This document shows, piece by piece, positions 1-10,271 of a DNA stretch of 64,000 bases. Position 1 is the first letter of the stretch; each line of letters begins with the position of its first letter. A program made the translations under genes and the position numbers. Location of the stretch: NCBI GenBank assembly GCA_009763385.1, contig CM019822.1:13969950-14033949 (forward strand), read 5' to 3'. Source of the stretch: Coix lacryma-jobi var. lacryma-jobi (Eukaryota; Streptophyta; Magnoliopsida; Poales; Poaceae). The notes beneath the pieces are model-generated. The model did no database searches. It saw nothing but the letters and a program-made list of their open reading frames with translations, and was not told the DNA's origin.

Positions 1-279
1 AATGTTTGATTCAAATCTTGTGTAAAATGACAACTAATATGAGTATGATATACTGATATTTATTATAATAATTTTTAGTTCACGAGTAAGTCCCGACCCC
101 AGCGACAATTTAGTCTAGATTCGCCCCTGTATATGGGCGTCTAGAGAGAGCACATCTTGTATTATGTGACCTGAATAAAGAGTAATTCATAGGGGTGAGT
201 GCGTTGAGTGTGCGCTCATGTATGTAAACGTTTGTGTCTATAACTGGGTCTAAAAAAAAAGAATAAAGTGTAGGGAGTG

Positions 280-865
280 TTAACACATAGCACCGAAACA
301 CTTCACTGAGGGATTGGATGTTATACTTGCAAGCTCCTTCGATGCGTCCTCGTCGATCTCGCAGTGGAACTCGTAAGTCCCATCCCACGAAGCCTCATAT
401 ATGCGCATCTGCGCCTCCTTCTCACTGCCGTAATTACGCACAATATTTTCAGCATAAAAAACGTTGGAAAAAAAATTAATTGTTCTCGTTTGCTACAGAA
501 TGCCAAACTACTCACCTTCCCACGACCTGGGCCAGTGTGGCTGCGTAGTAATCCACGGCCTCTGCGCGGGACACCCCACTGCCTCTCGCCGCGGCGGGGG
601 GCGCATCCATCACAACCACCCACCTGGAGGAACGCGAGTGGCTCTCGGTCGAAGCGGCGGAAAGTGGCGTGGGAGGCGAATCGGAAGATGAAGCGAGCAG
701 GGGCAGGCGCCGGCCCCGATGGCGAGCGGTTGAGCGGAGGGCGGAGGTCGAGAGGTGGGGGATTGAAACGGATTGACTGCCGGTTTTGGTGGCGGTGGGA
801 ATGGAGACGGACACCGACACGGAGAGTCCGCCGCCGATGAGGAGGGAAGGTAGCACGGCGTCCAT
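280..865 (-). CDS. MORF: MORF/DAG-like organellar RNA-editing factor, 5' part
   Basis: Members of this family bind PPR proteins in plastids and mitochondria and are needed for C-to-U RNA editing. Exon 1 is 865-516 and exon 2 is 424-280. The donor (AAG/GTGAG) and acceptor (GGCAG/TGAG) restore the family core VVGSEKEAQMRIYEASW followed by CEIDED. The N-terminal ~75 residues are Ser/Arg-rich and acid-poor, as expected of a transit peptide, and precede the RWVVVMDAP box that opens the MORF domain. The ATG at 865 is chosen; the frame is open further upstream to about 1000 but without a clear need for it. In the open frame exon 2 ends at TAA 280-282 after ELAS, short of the usual C-terminal LPGV...DSY block. 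A GT donor is also available at GCAA/GTATAAC (near 323), so a further exon may lie left of the window. Family assignment is firm; the 3' structure is uncertain. Confidence 0.75.
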
Positions 866-1293
866 GGCTGGCGCGGCTACGTGTGTGGTACGGACCAGCG
901 GGTGGGAAGTGGAAACGACTAGACGAGGCAGATACGAGCTCGCTGCTCGCGGGAGTGGCTTTCCTCCGGGCGCCGGTTTGTGGCTAGATGGAGAAGACAA
1001 CCTTGGTGTGGCTAGTTTGCCGTGTCGTATTTATGTGGGCCTTAAGTAATATCGGTCCAGTGGGCTGGTGCTTCATCGGCTGAACGGTGAAATCATATGT
1101 TGGCTGCTTGTTTTGTTCGAAAAAGTCCATGCTATCTCTCCAACTAGAAGGATGCTCGACCCGTTGTTGCGAAAATTACAGATAATTTAGAATAAAATTA
1201 GACTATATTATTATCTATATATAAAATAATACACTATTATAAATAAATGCTAGTAGATCGTGTGACATGTTGATATGAATAATATAATAATTA
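866..1293 (-). promoter_or_regulatory. 5' leader and probable promoter of the MORF-like gene
   Basis: No gene is seen. The first ~140 bp upstream of the ATG are GC-rich and open in the coding frame; beyond that the sequence becomes AT-rich. It is called promoter only by position. No convincing TATA box was recognised. Confidence 0.3.
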
Positions 1294-1527
1294 CTTCCTC
1301 TATCTCTAATTAATTGTCGTTGTTGGTGTTCGTGCCACAAATTTGACTCAATTTATAGCAAATACATATAACATTTATATCTTCAAATAATTTTATTAAA
1401 AAACTAGATTCAAACATCTTTCCAATGATACTAATTATGTACAATGAATATTAATATTTTTAATAAATATTTAGTCAAAGATGTTTCTCGGAAAGCGAAA
1501 ATGACATTTATTTAGGGACAGAGGGAG
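1294..1527. mobile_element. Stowaway-type MITE (Tc1/mariner)
   Basis: The ends are an inverted pair: CTTCCTCTATCTCTAATTAA on the left and the GACATTTATTTAGGGACAGA...GGAG stretch on the right. TA lies on both sides (1292-1293 and 1528-1529), the expected target duplication. The interior (ATTTATATCTTCAAATAATT, then CATCTTTCC..GATACTAATTAT) matches the element at 25716, so the two belong to one family. It has no coding capacity. Confidence 0.8.
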
Positions 1528-2839
1528 TATGTGTCTTGCTGATGTGGACATTATCTGTGCTAGTGGATTTTAATTGCATATAATAATGTGTTGTTGAGGT
1601 AGGTAGTTTGCAAGTTGAGGGAATTGCTAGGGAGGTTTATAATTATAAGAGGTATAGATTATTTGACTTTTCAGTTAGAAACATTATCCAACTTTTTCCA
1701 CTCAAAAAAATATCTGACTTTTGTTCTTGAACTTTAAAATCAGAATCTTAACTCTAAACTCCCATGTCCTGGTTTAGAGTGTTTTTTTTATGCTAGTGTG
1801 AAAGAATCAAAAAATCAGTAAATATTTGGTAAGGTTTTTAAATGACAAAAATATCTCCATGCTTTAAAAAATATAAAAAAAGTTCTAGAGATACCAAGGA
1901 TACAAAAAACAAATAAATATTTAGAGTCCATAAAAATGTACCTATATGTCATAGCAAACACACACACATTAATTAATATGTAAACGTGTTTTAAAACTTT
2001 TCATGGCTAAAATATAATATGCAACCAACATGGTTGCATTCAACATTGATGTATGTTTCACTCGAGCTGGTTGCATCTCATATTTTAATAATGCGTATTT
2101 TTAAAACATGTTTATACATTGATTAGAATGCTTTAATAATTTTCTAGTTTGTTTGTTGGTTTTTTCCCATTTTTCCTAGAGCTAAACCTATTTCTTGAAG
2201 ATTTAAAGATGTTTCCATAAGCTCTAAATTTTTTATACCCTGATATATCTCTATTTTTTCAAATTTTTAAAAGCTTAAAGGTATTTAATGTGATTTGAAA
2301 AGCCTTACAAACTATTTACCAAAAACTTTAACTAAAAAGGACAAAAATGTCTTTGAAACCACCCAAAATCAAAGGTAAGGTTGATAAGACCTTTGATTTT
2401 AAAGTTCAATAAGGAACAATAAACTATGATGATAGTCTAGCAAGATAGAATATACTTTTCATGTTTTGTTTGAGATGGCATATGGGCAGGTGAAACGTGT
2501 GAGTAGAGAAGGGGTTATGAGGGTGAGCGAACAATTTTGGTTTCACCGAGAAGGACTACAATATATTCTTATACCGAAAAGCAAAGAAAATATAATATGC
2601 CATTTCAATCTTTGTGTTATCTTATATAGGTGGATGAGACAACACAAAACTCAATATGCAACACAACAATTCTCATATCGAAATTGTCAACCAGCCCCAA
2701 ATTATAGAACCTAATTCAATTACTCATGTTCCCATTGTCAATCCAGATAGCTGATGACCTAAAGCCTTGTTTCGTCTCTCTATCTCAAATTAAATAAACG
2801 TCTATACTTGTTATAGGTCAAATTTTATACTTAAATATA
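1528..2839. other. AT-rich intergenic region with a degenerate repeat
   Basis: No gene is seen. From about 1750 to 2390 the sequence contains mirrored GGTTGCAT/ATGCAACC motifs. It also has a stretch ending TTTGAAAAGCCTTACAAACT that resembles 26670-26760, so this is probably an old DNA-transposon remnant. The 82-residue open frame at 2466-2714 has no recognisable domain and is not called. Confidence 0.35.
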
Positions 2840-3146
2840 TCTATACCTAATAATAAAGAGAGAAAATTTCTGCCTTTTTTTGGTTCATTTTTTTGTCCGG
2901 CCTCTCCCTAACTAATTAGAAAATTTCTGCACACATAAAAGGTTCGTCCAACTTAATCCGTGTTCTGTCCACATTACAATCGATATATTGTCTCTTTTTC
3001 TGGTTCAGCCTCTGCTTTTTTTCCTTCTCTCGCTCGTACATGTCTCGTGTCGGGGTGTGTGAGGACGTGCTGCCCCGAGTTCCCGACAAATAAACGGTGG
3101 TGTCGTGATGGCCTATTTCATTTTTTATTTTATTTTTTCTTTTGTA

Positions 3147-3935
3147 ATGAAGGAACTATGCTTTTCTTATGTATAAAGAAAAAAACAAAGAAAAAATACA
3201 ATATTACCTTTATAACTCTGATCCTTAATAAATATATATTTCTAATATTAATTATTACTATAATATGAATCAGTCGATGGTCTGCAAACTAAAATCTTAA
3301 TAAGCAAATTATGATCTATTGATCTATATCTATACTTCTATATCTATATCTTACTGATAAAGAAGGAATTATGCTTTTTCTTATATATAAAGAAAAAACA
3401 AAGAATAAATACAATATTACCTTTATAACTTTGATCCTTAATAAATAAATATTTCTAATATTAATTATTACTATAATATGAATCAATCGATGGTCTGCAA
3501 ACTAAAATCTTAATAAGCAAATTATGAATGCTTTTTTCTTATATATAAAGAAAAAACAAAGAATAAATACAATATTACCTTTATAACTCTGATACTTAAT
3601 AAATATATATTTCTAATATTAATTATTACTATAATATGAATCAGTCGATGGTCTACAAACTAAAATCTTAATAAGCAAATTATGATCTATTGATCTATAT
3701 CTATACTTCTATATCTATATCTCTAATAATAAAGAAGGAATTATGCTTTTTCTTACATATAAAGAAAAAAACAAAGAATAAATACAATATTACCTTTATA
3801 ACTCTGATCCTTAATAAATAAATATTTCTAATATTAATTATTACTATAATATGAATCAATTGATGGTCTGCAAACTAAAATCTTAATAAGCAAATTATGA
3901 TCTATATCTATACTTCTATATCTATATCTCTTCTA
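3147..3935 (+). repeat. four-copy tandem repeat built from a duplicated dimer
   Basis: Four copies of an AT-rich unit are recognisable by CCTTTATAACTYTGATMCTT, at about 3207, 3420, 3578 and 3793 (spacings 213, 158 and 215 bp). Copies 1 and 3 share AATATATATTTC and CAGTCGATGG. Copies 2 and 4 share AATAAATATTTC and CAATYGATGG. Copy 2 lacks the ATCTATTGATCTATATC segment, which explains the short 158-bp spacing. Confidence 0.85.
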
Positions 3936-4585
3936 ATAATAATAAAGAGAAAACATTTCTGCCACTTTTAGATTTTCGTCCAACCTAATCCTCGTCTTCG
4001 AGTTGGATTCGTATTTTTTCCGTTTTCGTCTATGTTTTTAATTTCACTACTTTCTCTCTTTCTTTTTTCTTCTACCGATTATAGGTTCAGGAAATAAATC
4101 GACATGACTTGAACTCAAGGTTATGGTCTCCTTACGACAACAATTACAACCCAGGCAATCCAATCCAAATTGACCATAAATCAGGAAATAAATTGAATCA
4201 AATTGGACACAATTAATTAGATGTCGTCTGAATAAAATGATAAAAAACACGTAAAAGAGAAATAAAAAGAGATAAAATAAAAAAATAAAAAAAGAAAAAA
4301 GTTATTATGTACATTTTATATATTTTACCGACTAAAATTATTTTATCAAAGAAGTTGCTAGATCAAAATAGCTACAACCAGAGTTATTTTAGCTATTCTC
4401 GTATCAGATGTTGCATTCTGTTTCTATCTGAAATGGGATAACAACTCTGTTTCGATGCTCACCTTGCACACACACGGAGCCATACCGTTGGCAATGAGCA
4501 TGTGTGAAATTCATGTTGAACACGCTTTAAAAAGGAGGAGACTGGTCAAACTAGGAAGCCAATACTAAGTTGGATTTCATACAAC

Positions 4586-4692
4586 GGCTCTATACGTTTG
4601 AACTTATTTATGGCTGATTTTGCCTATTTTTAATAGTGTTTTGTGAAAAAGAATAAGCTGAAGTAAGACCGAAAAATTTAAACGAACAGGGT
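4586..4692. mobile_element. short inverted-repeat MITE, hAT-like ends
   Basis: The left end GGCTCTATACGTTTGAAC is roughly the reverse complement of the right end TTTAAACGAACAGGGTC. The termini resemble the better-preserved copy at 22671-22788 (GCTCTGTTCG..CGAACAGAGC). It lies inside the Helitron near its 3' end. Target duplication is not clear. Confidence 0.45.
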
Positions 4693-4980
4693 CGTTGAGT
4701 CCCGTTGCAACGCACGGGCATTTGTGCTAGTTTATTATAAAAATAATAATATTTATGATATTAAATTAGTGTCATAGATGTTTTTCTATAAAGTTAGTTA
4801 AGTTTAAGATAATTTATTTTTTACTAGTTACTAAAAACTGATTTATTTTTGTAAGGAAAGAGTATACGTTGTTTATGGATCGGATCGCGCTTCTTGAATG
4901 GGCACTACTAGAGAACAGGCCTTTGGACGATCCACCAACCGAGCTTTAGTCTCGGAAAAAATTTGCGTCCGGGACTAAAG

Positions 4981-5193
4981 ACTTTTAGTCCCGGTTGGTA
5001 TTACCAACCGGGGCTAAAGGTGAATCTTTAGCCCCGGTTGGTATTATCAACCGGAACTAAAGGTCCTGGACCTTTAGTCCCGGTTGGTAATACCAACCGG
5101 GGCTAAAGGGTCACCCTTTAGCCCCGGTTGGTAATACCAACCGGGGCTAAAGGTCCTTTTAACCCCGGTTGGTGTTACCAACCGGGGCTAAAA
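4981..5193. repeat. array of five ~40-bp perfect or near-perfect hairpins
   Basis: Units near 4981, 5028, 5076, 5114 and 5159 each read CTTTAGYCCCGGTTGGTRWT followed by its inverted complement (ACCAACCGGGGCTAAAGG). Each unit therefore folds on itself and can also pair with any neighbour. Similar half-sites at 5334-5450 extend the theme to the right terminus. Confidence 0.85.
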
Positions 5194-5242
5194 GTCCTTC
5201 CCGAGTGGATTCAAAAGGAAAACGTCTAGAACTACATCACGT

Positions 5243-5311
5243 GGGTTGCGTAGCTCAGTTGGTAGACGTGCCTGAGGCGAGATGTGCTGAGTTCGAATCT
5301 CACACAACACA
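5243..5311 (+). tRNA. tRNA-like sequence with Pol III boxes, probably degenerate
   Basis: An A-box-like TAGCTCAGTTGG (5251-5262) and a B-box-like GAGTTCGAATCTC (5289-5301) are spaced as in a tRNA. Flanks GTGGGTTG (5241-5248) and CAACACAC (5305-5312) pair at 7 of 8 positions. A T6 run at 5318-5323 would stop Pol III. The D-arm pairing is poor and the anticodon arm is not clean, so a working tRNA is unlikely. It is better read as a tRNA-derived block captured in the CACTA element. Confidence 0.4.
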
Positions 5312-5464
5312 CATTTATTTTTTCCTCTCTGGACCTTTAGCCCCGGTTGAAAGCACCCGGGACTAAAGGCCGGGACCTTTAGTCCCGGATTCTTAGCCCC
5401 GGTTGACATACCCGGGGCTAAAGGCCCATTTCAACCGGGGCTAAAGGCCCTTTCTCTACTAGTG

Positions 5465-5916
5465 GGGGCATGGCCTTAGCTACACGAAGCTACCACGCAA
5501 TTATACAATCGCATTAGGAAATCACTGCTCCATGGAATTTCCGCCAAAGGTTGTTTTCAAGCCCTATCCACTGGGCCGTGTGGCTACTGGAGCTGACGTT
5601 ATTCCCTTCCGGGCTCCGGCAGCGTTGAAGGGAAAAAAAAAACAAAACAAAACCAGCCCCGCTGAAACTCCCGGTTCTACCCCTGCGTCAGAGACTAGTC
5701 AAAGTCAATGGGCCAATCACCGCGCGCCGAGCTCCAAAACCACCACCAACCCGGGCCCACTACCCTCTCCACCCTCTCCGTCCCTTTTCCTAGTCCCCTT
5801 GCCCCCGGTTTCCGCCGTCCTCCTCCTCACTCGCCTCCTCCGATGGCTCGCCCGCGCCGCCTCCTCTGACCCCCCGCCACGCCTTCCCGGAGAGCGGCGC
5901 TGCGATCTCGCCGGAC
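5465..5916 (+). promoter_or_regulatory. upstream region and 5' leader of the aspartic protease gene
   Basis: The region is open intergenic up to about 5630, followed by an A-rich patch, then a C-rich, CT-rich leader from 5700 to the ATG, typical of grass 5' UTRs. A frame open from 5532 runs through the leader but is out of frame with the protease and has no domain. Promoter is assigned by position. Confidence 0.35.
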
Positions 5917-8900
5917 ATGGCCCCGCCTCCCCCGGCGGGGGAGCAGCCGCAGCCGCAGCTCCACGGGGTGGTCATCATCACGCTCCCTCCCCCGGACCAG
6001 CCCTCCAAGGGCAAAACCATCACTGCCTTCACCTACACCGACGACGCCCCGTCCCCTCCCCCGCCCCCGGATCCAGTGATGGGGTACCCGGCGGCGACGC
6101 AGGTCAGGCGGCGGCCGAGGCGGGTGCTCTCGACGCGGCGGGTGGCGGCGGCGGCGCTCGTGCTGGGCGCGCTCGCCGTCGCCGCCTACTACTGCTTCTA
6201 CTCGGACGTGGCCGTGCAGTTCCTGGGGATGGAGCAGGAGGAGGCGCAGAAGGATAAGAACGAGACCAGGTCCTTCCTGCTGCCGCTCTACCCCAAGGCG
6301 CGTCAGGGCCGCGCCCTGCGGGAGTTCGGGGACGTCAAGCTCGCCGCCAGGAAGGTCGACGACGGCGGAAGGAAGGCGAGGAGCAAGATGGAGGTCGCGA
6401 AGGCGGCCGCGGCGGGGAACAATTCCACGGCCTTGCTCCCGATCAAGGGCAATGTCTTCCCCGATGGGTACGCAAACAATCGCGCAGACATTCCATCTGA
6501 TTTGAACTCTAATAGCTAGCTCATTTGTGATTAGAGTCGATAGAAAGTTTAGTTCTTTAGAGTAGTCTCGAAAGGGAGGGTAGCTTGGATGAATCAGATT
6601 TGGGGAATTTCCCGGATCCCACTGAATGATATGTGACCAAGTTGAGTAGACATTTGCTATATTTATTTTGTTTACTAATATGACCAAATGCAGTTTTTGA
6701 AGTATGTCAATTGTCATGGAATTACAAGTCTTTTTGTTTCTTCTCTTCGTCTAAGTTTTGTTGTACTGGTGTTTATTTCTATACAATCCATTAATAGGTC
6801 TTCGACTTAGTTTTGGTGTATGTGTGACTTTTTGAGTATTCATAAAAGCAGGCCTTTTGTGTGCCGATTCCTATTGAGGTCAGAATATCCAGCATTAATC
6901 GATATTCATACCTTATCCACTTTTCTTCATTTTTATGTGCCTGTGGAGTGTGGACAATGTAAGAGATGATATATGTGAAATTTCATTCTTGTTCCGTTGA
7001 AGCTAATTCCATCTTCTTAAATCTGCAGCCAGTATTATACATCTATCTTTGTTGGCAACCCTCCAAGACCATACTTTCTTGATGTTGATACTGGAAGCGA
7101 CTTGACGTGGATCCAGTGTGATGCACCATGTACAAACTGCGCAAAGGTAATGCAGTCAAATACCAGCAATTTCCATTCTACTTACACTGACAACTTTTTC
7201 CTAAGCGGCTCTAGGATTTCCATTCGCTATTTTGGTACCTCGTTAATAAGAAACAATATGGTTATCTTACTCATTTGCTATTAGCCTCATTGTTGCTCTT
7301 TCATTGTACTGCTCTCTGATGAACATGTGTGACATAATTTCAGGGACCCCATTCTTTATATAAGCCAACAAAAGAAAAGATTGTCCCTCCTAGAGATTTG
7401 TTATGCCAAGAATTGCAAGGCAACCAGAACTATTGTGAAACCTGCAAGCAGTGTGACTATGAAATTGAATACGCAGACCAAAGCTCCTCTATGGGTGTCC
7501 TTGCAAGGGATGATATGCATCTGATCGCAACCAACGGTGGAAGGGAAAAACTAGATTTTGTCTTTGGGTATGTCCAGACCTTTCAGAAGCAAATCCCTTT
7601 TATATGTATGATGTATTAGAAAAGTATGATGTCAGATCATTTAACCTTTGCTGTCTATGGTCTAGGTGTGCATATGATCAGCAAGGCCAGCTTTTGTCCT
7701 CACCAGCAAAGACCGATGGGATCCTTGGACTTAGCAGTGCGGCGATAAGCCTTCCAAGTCAGCTGGCTAGTCACGGGATTATTTCCAACATTTTTGGCCA
7801 TTGCATCACTAGAGAGCAAGGTGGTGGAGGATATATGTTTCTGGGAGATGATTACGTACCTAGATGGGGAATAACATGGACTTCTATTCGAAGTGGTCCA
7901 GAGTAAGTCTTATCATGTTTATTTGAAAATGTAATTGCATGTCTTTTCTCAACTATATCCTAAAAGATCATAGAAAAGTTTACCCCATTTTATTTTGTTA
8001 CTCATGACCTTTTCTCTTTTCTTTTCTCCAAATTTCAGTAACTTATATCACGCAGAAGCCCACCATGTAAAATATGGAGATCAGCAACTCCGGATGCGTG
8101 GGCAGGCAGGAAACGCTGTTCAAGTAATTTTTGACAGTGGGAGTTCCTATACCTACCTTCCAAATGAAATATATGAAAACCTTGTTGCAGCAGTGAGTAT
8201 TGCTAACACTTGTTCATAGGGGTGAATATTCAAAATCGTCTTGCTAACTTTCTGTTCACAGATCAAATATGCATATCCGGGCTTTGTCCAAGACAGCTCA
8301 GATCGGACATTGCCTTTATGCTGGAAAGCTGATTTCCCTGTGAGGTAAAATAATTATGGAACTATTAGTACTGTCTCTTTAGAGAGGGAGTTCATCAGGT
8401 AACTGGGCCACTAGATACTACCTGTCCTTAACATACTTTCTTTGCCAGGTATCTGGAAGATGTCAAGCAGTTCTTCAAGCCATTGAACCTTCACTTTGGG
8501 AAGAAATGGCTTTTCATGTCTAAAACATTCACTATTTCTCCTGAGGATTACTTGATTATTAGTGTGAGTTTCTTTGCACACATCCTAGATTACTATTAAT
8601 TCTTCTATCATATGTGTCGACATTTCTAACCTGAGTCATATGCTGACATTTATGTATATGTTCTTTTTCTTGGTGGATTTTTCCCAGGATAAAGGAAATG
8701 TGTGTCTTGGGCTTCTCAATGGAACAGAGATTAATCATGGGTCAACTATCATAGTGGGAGGTATAAATGACCTTCCTTGAATCCTTCTTTATTTTCACAC
8801 TTGGATTTTATAGTTACCCATTGAATAAACCCTGCAATACAGCGAAAAAAATTGATATTGCCAATCTTCAACCTATCCCCTTTTCTGTTTCCTGCAGATG

Positions 8901-9013
8901 TTTCTCTGCGTGGCAAGTTAGTTGTGTATGACAATCAACGGAGGCAGATTGGATGGGCAAATTCAGACTGCACCAAACCGCAATCACAAAAGGGTTTTCC
9001 CTTCTTCCTCTGA
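5917..9013 (+). CDS. APCB1: membrane-anchored A1 aspartic protease, APCB1-like
   Basis: Pepsin-family endopeptidase. Nine exons: 5917-6467, 7029-7146, 7344-7567, 7666-7902, 8039-8192, 8262-8344, 8449-8563, 8688-8760 and 8898-9013. All have GT-AG borders and the chain closes to 556 aa. A Pro-rich cytosolic N-terminus is followed by a hydrophobic segment at about residues 73-92 (AAAALVLGALAVAAYY), so it is probably a type II membrane protein. Catalytic aspartates lie in DTGS (204-207) and DSGS (409-412). Cys-rich pairs after the first motif (CDAPCTNCAK) and the nepenthesin-like layout fit the plant family. In Arabidopsis, APCB1 acts on the co-chaperone BAG6 in basal immunity (family knowledge); the same role here is inference. 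The gene converges on ALMT, with 309 bp between stop codons. The start is the first ATG of exon 1, at the end of a C-rich leader. Confidence 0.9.
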
Positions 9014-9322
9014 CGAGCATCGCTTGCAATAATACATGTGTAAAGCTTAAATAGTGAACGTCATTGGTATTCTAGAATTCATTATTAAGTAGAACCTGCC
9101 CTTGTGTATGGTATATCGTTCCATGGGAACTGTCAGAAATCCCCAACTCTGTGTTGTACTCGTCTGTATGTGTATATTGTGCTGTATACTTGTATGATGT
9201 ATATACACTGTCCAGTCTCTACATGGAGTTTTTGTAGATTAGTTACATTATGAACTTTTTGAACCTAAGTTGGCTACTGTACACATTTGATCATCCATTC
9301 AATACTCGGTGTTTTTTTTTAA

Positions 9323-10239
9323 TCATCTGAAAAAGTCGTATAGTCGAGCTAGAGCCCTAGGAGTCTCCGTGCTCATCGTAGAAGGTTCCTCCACAGGGTC
9401 CTTGAAATTAGCCTTGTCACTCAACTCTTCAAATGCATCAACAAGATTCTGGAGCCGGGCAACAAACTCAATGAGGAGCGATGCGAATGTGGCCAGCGAC
9501 AAGGCGCTTGCGCTCTCGTAAGTTCTTGATTCCCCAGTTTCAAATGGAAGGCTTGGTTGGAAAGATTGTCGAACAGGCCATGATGATTGCGCCTTGTATG
9601 AACCGCCCACCATTGATCCTGAATCGTATCTGCCGAGGAACGGGTTTGAAGCGAAGCTGTTTGATATGTGCACTGAATCAACAGCGGTGTTGTCAGGTGA
9701 TTCATCCTTTTCAGCAGCATTGGCACCATCATGAGTCTGTGCAGTTCCGGCATGCCTTGGAATGACTTCCCATCTTTCTGTATTGACGAGAAGGTAAGAC
9801 TTCTCATCAATCTTCTTTTGCAGCTCTTCAGCTGCAAAGTGCACTTCTGAAAGAATATTTGGAGAGCTCAGTTTCGTCATCGTCTTGACTCTCTGCCCAA
9901 GTTCACGCAGCACTTTAGCACCTTCTTGGCCCACTCTATGAAGCTCTGCACAGAAAACTTTTCTGCTCTCTGGTGGTGCCTAAAATTTATTAAGTCAAAG
10001 TTAGCAAGAAAAATCCGTGTGTTCAGCGGGTCATCTATTGGCTATTGCTGGAAGATATGCACAAACCTGAATCTCTGAAAGTATGCACCCATGCAATGCC
10101 ATGACTGAGAACGAGCAATGCCTCAACGCACCACCAACTTTGGTGTAGTTCTTCCATGGATATTTCATCGTCTTGTAACGTCCATGCGGTGGCTCCCATA
10201 TAGCAAATCCTAACTGCAAGCACAGGACATCACACTTGG

Positions 10240-10271
<32 letters not shown>

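Larger units (their letters stand above)
2840..4730 (+). mobile_element. non-autonomous Helitron
   Basis: The 5' end is TC within A/TCTATACCTAATAATAAAG. The 3' end is CTAG at 4727-4730, preceded by a short hairpin (CCCGT 4701-4705 pairing with ACGGG 4714-4718). The insertion sits between A and T, as in Helitrons. The same pair of ends defines the element at 27195-50986. No Rep or helicase is present, so movement would need an autonomous relative. It carries an internal tandem array (3147-3935) and a small inverted-repeat element (4586-4692). The 5'-end-like string TCTATACTTCTATATC recurs inside, near 3330, 3700 and 3910, so the exact 5' end could be one of these. Confidence 0.7.
4903..5464. 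mobile_element. CACTA-superfamily miniature element
   Basis: It begins CACTACTAGAGAA and ends TTCTCTACTAGTG, a terminal inverted repeat with the CACTA signature. It is flanked by a 3-bp duplication GGG (4900-4902 and 5465-5467), which is the CACTA target length. The interior is a series of hairpins on a CTTTAGYCCCGGTTGG theme, plus a tRNA-like block at 5243-5311. It has no transposase. Elements of this kind are expected to give small RNAs from the fold-back (inference). It sits about 450 bp upstream of the aspartic protease ATG. Confidence 0.85.

Noticed and set aside
5243..5311. Functional tRNA gene
   Set aside because: The D arm and anticodon arm do not pair properly and it sits in a transposon; kept only as a tRNA-like block.
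5532..6257. 241-codon plus-strand frame overlapping the protease start
   Set aside because: It runs through the leader in another frame, is Pro/Ala/Arg-rich with no domain, and is out of phase with exon 2.
5827..6717. 296-codon antisense frame over protease exon 1
   Set aside because: A shadow of GC-rich coding sequence. The plus-strand exon has proper splice sites and family motifs.
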